This document shows positions 1-8,089 of a stretch of 64,000 nucleotides of DNA, one piece after another. The DNA comes from Nocardiopsis sp. ATB16-24 (GTDB lineage Bacteria > Actinomycetota > Actinomycetes > Streptosporangiales > Streptosporangiaceae). The notes beneath the pieces are model-generated. The model saw only the letters and a program-made list of their open reading frames with translations. It was not told where the DNA came from and searched no databases. The DNA lies in NCBI RefSeq assembly GCF_030271535.1, contig NZ_JASCXJ010000004.1:186001-250000 (forward strand), given 5' to 3'. A program made the translations under genes and the position numbers. How positions within the stretch are numbered: position 1 is the first letter of the stretch; each line of letters starts with the position of its first letter.

Positions 1-656
1 TGCGGCCCCACGAGTTCGTCGCGCTCGTGGGCGCCTCCGGCTGCGGTAAGAGCACCCTGCTCTCACTCGTGGCGGGACTGACGCGCCCCACCGACGGAAC
101 CGTGGACGTGGGCGGACACCGCGTGGCCATGATGTTCCAGGAGGCCTCCCTCTTCCCCTGGCTCACCGTCGGCGCCAACATCGAGATCCCCATGCGGGTC
201 AACGGGGTGCCCCGGGCCCGTCGCAAGGAGCGTGTGGCCGAACTCCTGGACCTGGTCCGTCTGAGCGGCTTCGCCCGAAAGCGTCCGCACCAGCTCTCCG
301 GTGGCATGCGCCAACGCGTCGCCCTGGCACGCGCCCTGGCCCAGGACGCCGACGTGCTGCTCATGGACGAGCCCTTCGGCGCCCTGGACGCGATGACCCG
401 CGACATCCTCCACGACGAGATCGAGCGGATCTGGAGGGAGAGGTCGCTGACCGTCATGCTGGTCACGCACAACGTGCGCGAGGCCGTGCGACTGGGCGAC
501 CGCGTCATCCTCCTGTCCAGCCGCCCAGGACGCGTCATCGAGGAGTTCACGGTCGAGGAGGAGCGACCCCGCCGGATCGACTCCGCTTCGATCGCCTCCC
601 GCGCGGCCGAGATCACCGACCGGCTCCGGGCGGAGGTGGCGCGCCATGCCGGGTGA
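1..656 (+). CDS. ABC transporter ATP-binding protein, SsuB/TauB type (5' partial)
   Basis: This is the ATPase subunit of an importer of the sulfonate/nitrate/taurine family; it powers uptake at the inner face of the membrane. The reading frame is open from position 3, so the start lies before the window. Visible motifs are Walker A (GASGCGKST), the Q-loop (MFQEASLFPW), the signature LSGGMRQRVALARAL, Walker B with the catalytic Glu (VLLMDEPFGALD) and the switch His (VTHNV). FPWLTV after the Q-loop and the short C-terminus without a regulatory domain are typical of SsuB/TauB. The stop overlaps the permease start by 11 bases, so the two are translationally coupled. The substrate cannot be read from the ATPase; no substrate-binding protein is in view. 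Confidence 0.93.
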   Translation, partial: RPHEFVALVGASGCGKSTLLSLVAGLTRPTDGTVDVGGHRVAMMFQEASLFPWLTVGANIEIPMRVNGVPRARRKERVAELLDLVRLSGFARKRPHQLSGGMRQRVALARALAQDADVLLMDEPFGALDAMTRDILHDEIERIWRERSLTVMLVTHNVREAVRLGDRVILLSSRPGRVIEEFTVEEERPRRIDSASIASRAAEITDRLRAEVARHAG

Positions 657-1524
657 CCCCAGCGTGCGGGACCGACATCTGCGGGGGCTCGACGCGTTGG
701 AGACGGTCGCCTCGGGCGGGGCCGGCCGACCCGGGACCCGGCGTGCGGCGGCCAGGGTCTGGGCCGCCACCTGGCCCAAGCTGGCCGCCGTGGTCCTGGT
801 CGTCGTGGCCTGGCAGGTGGTGGTGTGGAGTGGCTGGCGGCCGGTCTACGTCCTGCCGGGGCCCGACCAGGTCCTGCCCCGCCTGTTCACGGAACTGTCC
901 TCCGGCGAGTTCTGGGGAGCCCTCGGGGTCACCATGCGGCGTGCCCTCAGCGGTTTCGCGCTGGCGCTGGTGGTGGGTGTGTCCGTGGGCCTGGCCGTCT
1001 CCCGGTTCGCACCCCTGCGCGTGGCGATCGGCTCGCTCATCACGGGCTTGCAGACGATGCCGTCCATCGTCTGGTTCCCCATCGCGATGTTGCTGTACGG
1101 CATCAGCGAGTCGGCCATCATGTTCGTGATCGTCCTGGGCGCGGCGCCCTCCATCGCGGGCGGTCTGACCTCGGGGATCGACTACGTGTCGCCGCAACTG
1201 CTGCGCGCGGGACGGGCCATGGGGCTGCGCGGCGTCCAGCGGTACACGCTGCTGATCGTCCCCGCCGCCCTGCCGATGTTCGTCACCGGACTCAAACAGG
1301 GATGGGCCTTCGCCTGGCGTTCGCTCATGGCGGGAGAACTGCTGGTCGTCATCGACCAACAGCACTCCCTCGGCTGGGCGCTGAGCCAGGCGCGACAGTT
1401 CAACGACGCCGAGGGCCTGCTGGCCTACGTCATCGTCGTCCTGTGCGTGGGCGTGCTCATCGACGTGTTCTTCGAACGGGCCGATCGCACCATCCGCCAC
1501 CGTTGGGGGGTCACCGCCTCCTGA
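646..1524 (+). CDS. ABC transporter permease, SsuC/TauC type
   Basis: This 292-residue integral membrane protein is the permease partner of the preceding ATPase. A cytoplasmic N-terminus of about 45 residues is followed by roughly six membrane segments. The binding-protein-dependent permease core is clear, with the EAA-type loop around LLRAGRAMGLRGVQRYTLLIVPAALP and the TMPSIVWFPIAMLLYG segment characteristic of the SsuC/TauC/NrtB group. The ATG lies inside the end of the ATPase gene. A strong hairpin 75 bases after the stop ends the operon. Sulfonate, taurine or nitrate are equally possible substrates. Confidence 0.92.
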   Translation: MPGDPSVRDRHLRGLDALETVASGGAGRPGTRRAAARVWAATWPKLAAVVLVVVAWQVVVWSGWRPVYVLPGPDQVLPRLFTELSSGEFWGALGVTMRRALSGFALALVVGVSVGLAVSRFAPLRVAIGSLITGLQTMPSIVWFPIAMLLYGISESAIMFVIVLGAAPSIAGGLTSGIDYVSPQLLRAGRAMGLRGVQRYTLLIVPAALPMFVTGLKQGWAFAWRSLMAGELLVVIDQQHSLGWALSQARQFNDAEGLLAYVIVVLCVGVLIDVFFERADRTIRHRWGVTAS

Positions 1525-1598
1525 GGCCTCCCGGGCGGGGCCTGGCCACCGGGCGTAGGGACGGCGTGGGCAGGGGCCGCCCCCGGGCCGCACAGGCC

Positions 1599-1639
1599 GG
1601 TGGGCCGGTCGAGGGCGAGACGCCCTCGACCGGCCCACC
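1599..1639. terminator. Bidirectional terminator
   Basis: Perfect 19-bp inverted repeat (arms 1599-1617 and 1621-1639, loop AGA) between the convergent permease and dps genes. There is no long T-run, which is usual in high-GC actinobacteria. The perfect stem and its place at the meeting point of two genes support termination from both sides. Confidence 0.85.
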
Positions 1640-1654
1640 GAACACGGCCGTGGT

Positions 1655-2251
1655 CTACGAACGCACCAGCGGTGTGTCCACCAGGTGCTCGGCCACGAAC
1701 CAGGCCTGGAGCTCGTTGGTGCGGATCACGTCGGACACCATGATGTCGTTGGTGCCGTCATCGCCCAGCTCCTGCGTGCGCGCGGCGGCGTCGTGGGCGT
1801 CCTCCAGGATCGTCTCGTGCGCCGCCAACAGGCGGGAGAGCATCGCGGGCACCTCCTCGGCGCCGTTCGGCGGGCGCGGGATGCTGGTGATCTCGGCCAC
1901 GTGCCTGGGGTCGCCGACCGCCACACCTCCGAGGGTCTGTACACGCTCGGCCAGACCGTCGATCAGCTCCGCCTGTTCGTCCGCGTGCTTGTCCATCAGC
2001 AGGTGCAGCTGGTAGAAGGTGCCCCCTCGCATCAGCCAGTGGTGCTTCTTGTACAGGTCGTGCAGGATGCGTGTGTCGCACAGCACCTGGTTGAGCCGCT
2101 GGCACGAGTACATCCGGGTGTCGTAGGACAGTCCCACCGGGAACTGGCGGACCGTTCCGAACTCCTGGATCTCCTCGCCGCTCTGGTGCAGCCATGGCTG
2201 GCTGCTCCTCGGCTTGGGCGCACTCCCCGTCTTGTGGTCTGAGGTCGTCAC
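1655..2251 (-). CDS. dps: Dps family ferritin-like protein
   Basis: This 198-residue protein belongs to the Dps family, which stores iron by oxidising Fe(II) with hydrogen peroxide inside a 12-subunit shell and often coats DNA in stationary phase. The ferroxidase region is visible as KKHHWLMRGGTFYQLHLLMDKHADEQ, matching the family pattern His...Asp...Glu at the dimer interface, followed by LAERVQTLGG. It has an N-terminal extension of about 45 residues before the bundle (KTGSAPKPRSSQPW and on), comparable to other actinobacterial Dps tails that can bind DNA. It is transcribed alone, towards the ABC permease, and shares the terminator between them. Confidence 0.9.
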   Translation of the reverse strand: MTTSDHKTGSAPKPRSSQPWLHQSGEEIQEFGTVRQFPVGLSYDTRMYSCQRLNQVLCDTRILHDLYKKHHWLMRGGTFYQLHLLMDKHADEQAELIDGLAERVQTLGGVAVGDPRHVAEITSIPRPPNGAEEVPAMLSRLLAAHETILEDAHDAAARTQELGDDGTNDIMVSDVIRTNELQAWFVAEHLVDTPLVRS

Positions 2252-2428
2252 GTCTGGTCCCCCTCCGGTCGATGTGACTCGCGGCGCGGCCGGTGGCGCA
2301 CGCCGGCGCGCTCCGTCTGACCGTCCCGGCTACCCACCACCGGGGGTCCTAACCCACCGCCGGGCTCCGGGCGCGTCCCTCCACCAGCGGGTACGCCGTG
2401 GGCCGCGCGGTGATCGGGGCCCGGCCGG

Positions 2429-3604
2429 TCAGGGGGCGATGGCGCAGGCCGTCTCCAGGATGAACCGGGGCCAGGGCCGGTGCGGGTCGTGGCCGGTCAG
2501 CTCTCTCACCCGGCGCAGCCGGTAGCGCAGCGTCTGCGCGTGGACGCGCAGCGCGTCCGCGGCCGTGGTCGCCGCACCCTCACGGAAGTAGGTGCGCAAG
2601 GTCCGAAGCAGATGGGCGTTGTCCTCCGACAAGAGCGGCCCCAGTACGGTGCGGCGGACCACGGCCGGGGTGACCGGGCCCCCGTTGAGCAGAGCCAGGA
2701 CGCACGCGTCGGCGTCCCCCAAAGGGCCCCGGCCGACGAAGGCGTGGAGCGGCGCCGTCTCCAACGCGTCATCGGCCAGGCGGTAGGCGGCCGACATGTC
2801 GGTCAGCGCGCGCGGTGCCAGCACGCACCCGCGCCACGGATCGCCGTCGAGCACGGTCGACGCCCGCTCCGCGTCCTCGGGGGACAACAGCAGGACCACC
2901 CTTCCCGCACGTGTGGTCGACAGCGGGTCGGTGCCCACCGCGCCGACCCGCTCCAGCAGGCGTCTTCCGTCCGCCACCGTGGCGGGGACCTCCGGGGGGC
3001 CGCCACCGCTGTGGGACACCACCAGCACCGCCGGGTCGGGCGGTGTGATGCCCAAGGTCCGGGCCCGGTCCCTGATCGCCCCACGCGACGCCTGACGTCC
3101 GATGAGGAGGTCGTCCAGGAACGCCCGACGAGCGCGTTCCAGATCGATGTCCAACCTGTGGGCGACCTCGGCATGGCCCGCGGACAGGCTCTCGGAGATC
3201 TGGTCGATCGAGGTCAGCCACAGTTCGCCCAGAGCGAACACATCGGTGGCGTCGAGCCGGTCGGCCGCGAGTTCCGACACCAGGCGCACGGCGGCCACCG
3301 ACCCCACACGGTGCGCCCGGATCACGGCATCGATCGAGCGTCCGTCGGCCGCGCGGGAGCGTCCGATGTCCCGAAGCCGTTCCACGTCCTCCGAAGGCAG
3401 GTACGTGGCTCCGGCCGCCCACAGCTCCAGGGAACGGCTCACCAGCCATCCGGTGATCGCTCGCACCTCGGCCAACTGAGGACCGTGCAGAGCCCGGTAG
3501 GCGGGAACCTCGGCATGGACCTCCGCGACGATGCGCGCCACCAGCCCGGCCCGGTCCCGCATCAGTTCGGCGATGACCCGGGCGCGTCGTCCGTGTTCCT
3601 TCAA
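2429..3604 (-). CDS. PucR-type transcriptional regulator with RsbRD-like N-terminus
   Basis: A 391-residue DNA-binding regulator. The N-terminal third (AELMRDRAGLVARIVAEVHAEV...YLPSEDVERLRDIGRSRAADGRSIDAVIRAHRVG) resembles the RsbT co-antagonist RsbRD N-terminal domain, the middle resembles the CdaR/GGDEF-like domain, and the C-terminus is the PucR helix-turn-helix (DALRVHAQTLRYRLRRVRELTG). I chose the TTG at 3604 because GGAGGTG stands just upstream and homology-like sequence begins there; the frame stays open to an ATG at 3805, but that stretch is Arg/Pro-rich and unlike protein. It is divergent from the aldo/keto reductase 278 bases away, a possible target. Confidence 0.82.
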   Translation of the reverse strand: MKEHGRRARVIAELMRDRAGLVARIVAEVHAEVPAYRALHGPQLAEVRAITGWLVSRSLELWAAGATYLPSEDVERLRDIGRSRAADGRSIDAVIRAHRVGSVAAVRLVSELAADRLDATDVFALGELWLTSIDQISESLSAGHAEVAHRLDIDLERARRAFLDDLLIGRQASRGAIRDRARTLGITPPDPAVLVVSHSGGGPPEVPATVADGRRLLERVGAVGTDPLSTTRAGRVVLLLSPEDAERASTVLDGDPWRGCVLAPRALTDMSAAYRLADDALETAPLHAFVGRGPLGDADACVLALLNGGPVTPAVVRRTVLGPLLSEDNAHLLRTLRTYFREGAATTAADALRVHAQTLRYRLRRVRELTGHDPHRPWPRFILETACAIAP

Positions 3605-3881
3605 CCCCCACCTCCAGCCCGGTGGGGGAAGCCTACCGACAGCCGCCACGCCCCTGATCGTGGGAGGGCCGACCGGCGCGGGGTAGGAGTGCGGGGAGGG
3701 AGACCGTGTCCGGATGGTGGGACGGGGACACGAGCGGCCCCGGCCCCGAACGGTAAAAAGCCAGCACCGTCGTGGCGCATCCGGGACCACACCGCGCTCC
3801 GACATGGCAGTATGCGACTGCGGTAGGGGGAAGGCCGCACGCTGTGAAAGACCAGGCAGGACCCTTCAGCGCTGACGGGGG

Positions 3882-4727
3882 ATGAGAAAGATGCAGCAGA
3901 TGACCGTTCCGGAGCTCACACTGAGTAACGGGTTGCGTATGCCGCAACTGGGTTTCGGTGTGTGGCGGGTACCCCCCGACCAGGTCGTGTCGGTCGTGTC
4001 CACCGCGCTCGACGCGGGCTACCGGAGCATCGACACCGCCGCCTCCGACGGCAACGAGGAGGGGGTCGGCGAGGCACTGCGCCGCTCGGGGCTGGAACGC
4101 GGCGAGGTGTTCGTCACCACCAAGCTGGCCAACAGCGAACAGGGCTACGACGCCACCCTGCGTGCCTTCGACGCCAGTCTGAGGCGTCTCGGCCTGGAGG
4201 TGATCGACCTGTACCTGGTCCACTGGCCGCTGCCCGGACGCGATCAGTACGTGCCCACCTGGAAGGCGCTGGAGCGCCTGTACGCCGAGGGCCGGGTCCG
4301 GGCCATCGGCGTGTCCAACTTCAAGCGTCACCATTTGGAGCGTGTCCGGGAGGAGGGCGGCATCACGCCCATGGTCAACCAGGTCGAGCTGCACCCACTC
4401 CTCACCCAGGAGGCCGTCCGGGCCTTCAACGCCAAACACGGGATCATCACCGAGGCGTGGGGACCTTTGGGCCACGGCAAGCTCCTGAACCATCCCACGA
4501 TCGTCGAGGTCGCCGAGGAACACGGGCGCACGCCGGCGCAGGTGATACTGCGTTGGCACATGCAGCTCGGCAACGTGGCGATCCCCAAGTCGGCGACCCC
4601 CGAACGGATCCGGTCCAACTTCGAGATCTTCGACTTCGAGCTCTCCAGGAGGGACATGGACCGGATAAGCGGCCTCAACACCGACAGTCGCTTCGGCCCC
4701 GACCCCGACGAGTTCAACGGCGTCTAG
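3882..4727 (+). CDS. Aldo/keto reductase family protein with altered active site
   Basis: A 281-residue (beta/alpha)8 barrel of the AKR family, which normally reduces aldehydes and ketones with NADPH. Family signatures are GYRSIDTAA, the LVHWP segment with the catalytic His, IGVSNF, MVNQVELHP and IPKSATPERI. The usual catalytic Tyr in the motif Ala-Ala-x-Tyr-x-Asn-Glu is replaced by Asp (AASDGNEEGVG, codon GAC, one base from TAC). Lys (VTTKLA) and His remain. The product may therefore be a poor reductase or have another role. ATG codons at 3891 and 3900 are alternative starts; the 5' end is unresolved. Confidence 0.88.
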   Translation: MRKMQQMTVPELTLSNGLRMPQLGFGVWRVPPDQVVSVVSTALDAGYRSIDTAASDGNEEGVGEALRRSGLERGEVFVTTKLANSEQGYDATLRAFDASLRRLGLEVIDLYLVHWPLPGRDQYVPTWKALERLYAEGRVRAIGVSNFKRHHLERVREEGGITPMVNQVELHPLLTQEAVRAFNAKHGIITEAWGPLGHGKLLNHPTIVEVAEEHGRTPAQVILRWHMQLGNVAIPKSATPERIRSNFEIFDFELSRRDMDRISGLNTDSRFGPDPDEFNGV

Positions 4728-4892
4728 CACGCCCTTCGAGGACGTGGCGGGGTTCCACCCGCACCGGTCCCCGCGCCGCGTCCGGTCCCGACATCCGACA
4801 GGGACCACGGACACCGGGACACCGGATCACGGCACGGATCCGGGTGGTCCGTGGGTCCCGCGGAGCGGTCCGGTCACCCGAAGACACCGGCG

Positions 4893-4913
4893 CCGAAGGC
4901 CGCCCGCCTTCGG
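4893..4913. terminator. Possible weak terminator
   Basis: Eight-bp stem CCGAAGGC/GCCTTCGG with a 5-base loop, between the convergent reductase and small membrane protein genes. Short and without a T-run. Confidence 0.45.
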
Positions 4914-4953
4914 GTGCCTTGCGCGCGGGCGAGACAGAACCCTGCGTGACCGC

Positions 4954-5115
4954 CTAGTCACGCAACTCCCGGTGCCTGCGGGCGCCGGCCAGGACGGCCT
5001 CGAGGCCGTGACGTCGGATACGCCTCACGTAGAGGGCGCCTCCGACGAGGATGGCGGCGCACAGCCCGAGCGTGGCGGCGAAGACGACGGTGGACAGCAG
5101 CACAGTGATCGACAT
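4954..5115 (-). CDS. Small single-pass membrane protein
   Basis: A 53-residue protein starting MSITVLLSTVVFAATLGLC. One membrane helix spans about residues 3-28, followed by a basic tail (YVRRIRRHGLEAVLAGARRHRELRD), so the N-terminus is probably outside and the tail cytoplasmic. The frame is open further upstream, but the additional sequence is unlike protein. I do not recognise the family. It lies alone between a reductase and a Rid-family gene that starts 84 bases away on the other strand. Coding potential rests on the clean amphipathic layout only. Confidence 0.55.
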   Translation of the reverse strand: MSITVLLSTVVFAATLGLCAAILVGGALYVRRIRRHGLEAVLAGARRHRELRD

Positions 5116-5198
5116 GCGCTCATGGTAGCCGCACGTGCGAGGGCCCTCACGGGGGCGCCGCAACACGGCGGCGGGCGCGACGACGGAAGGGAAGGCCG

Positions 5199-5735
5199 AT
5201 GAGCCGTACACCGCACGAGATCGTCAACCCACTGATCCTGGCCCAACCGGTGGGATTCTCGCACGCCCTCGTGGCCGGCCCCGGGCGCATCGTGCACATC
5301 GGTGGCCAGCACGCGCGCCGCTCCGACGGCAAGATCGTCGGGGACGGGGTGGTGGAGCAGTTCGACAAGGCGCTCGGCAACATGGTGGAGGCGCTGCGCG
5401 CGGCGGACGCCCGACCGGTCCACGTGGTGGACATGCGCGTCTTCACCACCGCCATGAAGGCCTACCGGGCGGGCAGCGCGGCCATCGGCACGGTCTACCG
5501 CCGCTACATGGGCCGCTTCTATCCGCCGATGAGCGTGCTCGGGGTGACCGAACTGTGGGCCCCCGACGCCCTGATCGAGGTGGCGTGCACCGCGGTGGTC
5601 CCCGAGACGCCCCAGTTCGAACCCATGCGGGCCGAGCAGGAACGTGATCCGCTCGATCGGGCCGAGGAGGCGTTGTTCGGAGAGCCGCTGAATCCGGGGG
5701 ACTTCGACCAGAGCCCCGAACGCGACCGGCTCTGA
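5199..5735 (+). CDS. Rid family (RidA/YjgF/UK114) protein lacking the catalytic Arg
   Basis: A 178-residue member of the Rid superfamily, trimeric chorismate-mutase-like proteins. The archetype RidA hydrolyses reactive enamine/imine intermediates made by PLP enzymes. Family features are GRIVHIGGQHARRSDGKIVGDGVVEQ, the FDKALGNMVEAL helix and the C-terminal strand ALIEVACTAVV. In RidA the deaminating Arg sits in a Pro-Ala-Arg-Ser motif; here the equivalent reads YPPMSVLGV, so that Arg is absent and enamine deaminase activity is doubtful. A hydrophilic tail of about 35 residues extends past the normal end. The start has a purine-rich GAAGGGAAGG upstream. Confidence 0.85.
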   Translation: MSRTPHEIVNPLILAQPVGFSHALVAGPGRIVHIGGQHARRSDGKIVGDGVVEQFDKALGNMVEALRAADARPVHVVDMRVFTTAMKAYRAGSAAIGTVYRRYMGRFYPPMSVLGVTELWAPDALIEVACTAVVPETPQFEPMRAEQERDPLDRAEEALFGEPLNPGDFDQSPERDRL

Positions 5736-5892
5736 GCGGACCTGTTCCGCCACGCCCGCCGACCGTGCAGGAACCGCCCGAGACGGCCCAAAGGCGCGTC
5801 GTGCCGACTCGGCCGGCGGGGACGTCTCCGGGCCGCCGTCCCGGTGCCGGGAGCGGAGGGAAGGGGGAGCCGCCACGCCCGCCGGCGGGGGA

Positions 5893-6777
5893 TCACCGGT
5901 AGCCCAGGCGGGACAGCTCCAGGCCCGCCACCTCCTGCACGTCCTGGTACTGCTCACGGGACAGGCGCTCACGCCAGGACCCCACCCCCCAGGAGCGTCC
6001 GGTCAGCAGCTCCGAGGCCGACACCCGCGCCCCGGTGAACCTCCTCAGTCGCTCGGCCGTGTCCACCTCCGCGCCGTGCACGTCCTCGTACCGCAGGGTC
6101 ATCAGTCGATCGGTGTCGAGACTGCGGCGCAGCAGGGCGGACATGCGCACCGCGCCCCGCCAGCGCATCGCGCACCTGGTGGCGGTGGAGCCCTCCTTGA
6201 ACGCGACCAGGTCGGACTCCTCCTCCAGCCCGAAGAAGTGGTTGGGGAACTCGTGATCGAGGTTCATGAAACTCGGCCTGAGCCAGGCCAGGGAGCGTTC
6301 GTCCTCCATCATGTCCGCGATGACGTCGCGTCCGTCCCGGATGACCTGGACGAACAGCGCGTCGGGAAAGGCCGTCCGCAGGACCGTGGCGCAAAAGAGC
6401 AGGTCGGGGCTGGCGTCCCCGTAGCGACGCACGTCCGCGCTGTGCTCGCACGGCTCGGCCGAGGCGTTGGCGGGCACGCGCGCCCCCGGCCCCGGGCATC
6501 GGGGACAGGTCAAGGGAGTGAGCTGCCAGGCCTCGGCGTAGGCCTCGCGCAGTAGGCTCGTCGTCCCGGCGGCCTTCTCCGTGGCCAGGGAGGGACGTCT
6601 GGCCACGGCGTAGACCGCGTTGAGCACGCCGGAGGAACCCGCGCCGAGGTGGAACCCGGGCACACGGGACAGGGCGTGCGCGATCTCGGGGACCCCCGAG
6701 TGAGGGGCGCCCAGCACGAACACCGGTCGCTGGACCTTGGTCCCGTTGACTACGAGAATGTAGGACGGCTGCTTCAT
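5893..6777 (-). CDS. Sulfotransferase family protein
   Basis: About 294 residues from the chosen ATG (MKQPSYIL). The N-terminal PVFVLGAPHSGVPEIAHAL matches the PAPS 5'-phosphosulfate loop of P-loop sulfotransferases, and VIRDGRDVIADMM is the 3'-phosphate-binding Arg/Ser-type motif (here RDGRDV). A Cys-bearing insertion (LTCPRCPGPG...EPCEHSADV) of about 40 residues interrupts the helical part. Later LMTLRYEDV and RRFTG fit family ends. The acceptor substrate is unknown; such enzymes sulfate lipids, sugars or phenols. Start choice is uncertain, since an in-frame ATG 42 bases further upstream is also possible. It is convergent with the Rid-family gene and divergent from sir2. Confidence 0.83.
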   Translation of the reverse strand: MKQPSYILVVNGTKVQRPVFVLGAPHSGVPEIAHALSRVPGFHLGAGSSGVLNAVYAVARRPSLATEKAAGTTSLLREAYAEAWQLTPLTCPRCPGPGARVPANASAEPCEHSADVRRYGDASPDLLFCATVLRTAFPDALFVQVIRDGRDVIADMMEDERSLAWLRPSFMNLDHEFPNHFFGLEEESDLVAFKEGSTATRCAMRWRGAVRMSALLRRSLDTDRLMTLRYEDVHGAEVDTAERLRRFTGARVSASELLTGRSWGVGSWRERLSREQYQDVQEVAGLELSRLGYR

Positions 6778-6968
6778 GATTGCGTTGATTTTGGCACCCT
6801 TTGCCCACCTCGTGTGCATCGGCCTGGGGATCCGGCCTCCACACCCCACGGGCTCAGAGGTTACGGTGTCCGCAAGTGTGAAAGCGCCCGTCGCCTGCCA
6901 AAGCGGATAAAACGCCTCCCGATCCTCAGGACCGAGGGGCGAAGCCGCCGGCGCTGTAAGAATGGGGT

Positions 6969-7772
6969 ATGGCCTCCGTGACCACCGATCCAGAGCCCTT
7001 CACCGACCCCGAGGGGTTCGAAAGGGCCGCCGACCTGCTGACCTCCGCCGAGCGCATCACGGTGCTCACCGGAGCGGGCGTGTCCACCGACTCCGGGATC
7101 CCCGACTTCCGCGGCCCGAGCGGGGTGTGGACGACCGACCCGGACGCCCAGGCCCTGTCGGACATCGACATCTACATGGGCGACGTGAACGTGCGCCGTC
7201 AGGTGTGGTCCCAGCGCCGCACCCACCCGGTGCTGCGCGCACGCCCCAACGCCGCGCACCGTGCTCTGGCCGACCTGGAGGCCACGGGACGTCTGCGGGC
7301 GCTCATCACCCAGAACATCGACGGCCTGCACCAGTCGGGCGGGGTCCCCGACGCACGGGTCATCGAGGTCCACGGCACCATGCTGCGTGTGGTGTGCATG
7401 GCCTGCGGTCTGCGCACCCCCAGCGAGGAGGTCTTCACCCGATTGGACGAGGAGTCCGATCCCCGGTGCCTGGAGTGCGGGGGCATCCAGAAGTCGGACA
7501 CCATCTCCTTCGGACAGCGGCTCGACCCCGAGATCCTCGACGAGGCCGCGCGGGCCGCCCGGGAGTGCGACGTGTTCCTCGCCGTGGGGACCTCGCTGAC
7601 CGTGCACCCGGTGGCGGGCCTGTGCGACGTGGCCATGATGGCCCGGGCCGCGCTGGTGATCGTCAACGCCGAGCCCACGCCCTACGACGACTTCGCCGGC
7701 GCGGTCGTCCACGACCCCATCGGTTACGTCCTGCCCGCCCTGGTGGAACGGGTGAGGGCGGTCTCCACCTGA
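6969..7772 (+). CDS. Sir2-family NAD-dependent protein deacylase
   Basis: A 267-residue cytoplasmic sirtuin that removes acyl groups from lysines while cleaving NAD. Seen motifs: GAGVSTDSGIPDFRG (NAD/ribose loop), TQNIDGLHQSGG, EVHGT with the catalytic His, and two zinc Cys pairs (CMAC and CLEC). The helical/zinc module is of normal size and there is no extra effector domain, so it looks like a housekeeping CobB-type enzyme. It is convergent with the NACHT NTPase and separated from it by palindromic repeats. Defence-type Sir2 domains that deplete NAD are usually fused or co-directional with their sensors, which is not the case here. Confidence 0.92.
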   Translation: MASVTTDPEPFTDPEGFERAADLLTSAERITVLTGAGVSTDSGIPDFRGPSGVWTTDPDAQALSDIDIYMGDVNVRRQVWSQRRTHPVLRARPNAAHRALADLEATGRLRALITQNIDGLHQSGGVPDARVIEVHGTMLRVVCMACGLRTPSEEVFTRLDEESDPRCLECGGIQKSDTISFGQRLDPEILDEAARAARECDVFLAVGTSLTVHPVAGLCDVAMMARAALVIVNAEPTPYDDFAGAVVHDPIGYVLPALVERVRAVST

Positions 7773-7840
7773 GGTCGGGGCGGCCGTTCGGGTGAGGACA
7801 CCCCGAACCGTTACCGGTGCGGCGCAAGGAGCCCGACCCG

Positions 7841-7865
7841 CGGTGATCTTGCTCGGGGTGCCACT
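7841..7865. repeat. Truncated copy (A) of the palindromic repeat
   Basis: Twenty-five bases identical to the first part of copy C (7981-8005), ending in CCACT. It is directly followed, after two T bases, by full copy B. It carries only the left arm GTGATCTTGCTC, so it cannot fold alone. Confidence 0.8.
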
Positions 7866-7867
7866 TT

Positions 7868-7928
7868 CCCGGTGATCTTGCTCCGGGTGTCACTGTCGGG
7901 CGCTCTCGGTGACGCTGGGAGCAAGATC
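7868..7928. repeat. Palindromic repeat copy B (61 bp)
   Basis: Sixty-one bases with four mismatches to copy C (7979-8039). The ends are inverted: GATCTTGCTC on the left, GAGCAAGATC on the right, separated by a conserved GC-rich centre (CACTGTCGGG and GGTGACGCTGG). Lies between the stops of convergent sir2 and the NACHT gene. Layout resembles REP-like or small non-autonomous elements. Confidence 0.85.
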
Positions 7929-7978
7929 CACTGGTTCAGGCTGTTGGCGTTGGTGGGTTCGGAAGAAGCGCGCCTTTT

Positions 7979-8039
7979 CCCGGTGATCTTGCTCGGGGTG
8001 CCACTGTCGGGTGCTCCCGGTGACGCTGGGAGCAAGATC
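7979..8039. repeat. Palindromic repeat copy C (61 bp)
   Basis: Second full copy in the same orientation. Its terminal arms are perfect 12-base inverted repeats (7983-7994 and 8030-8041, GTGATCTTGCTC/GAGCAAGATCAC). The 50-base spacer between copies B and C is unrelated sequence. The stem-loop could also serve as a terminator for sir2 and the NACHT gene. Confidence 0.85.
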
Positions 8040-8089
8040 ACGGGGGTGGAGGTGGGGGTGGGCGCGCCCTGCCAGATTCACCGGTCGGT

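Noticed and set aside
613-1638. Long open frames opposite to real genes, for example on the minus strand here
   Set aside because: Arg/Gly/Pro/His-rich shadow translations, common in high-GC DNA.
7833-7848. Sixteen-base identity with 41671-41686 (CCGACCCGCGGTGATC), next to the palindromic repeats
   Set aside because: Too short and GC-rich to claim a shared element; the palindrome arms are missing at the second place.
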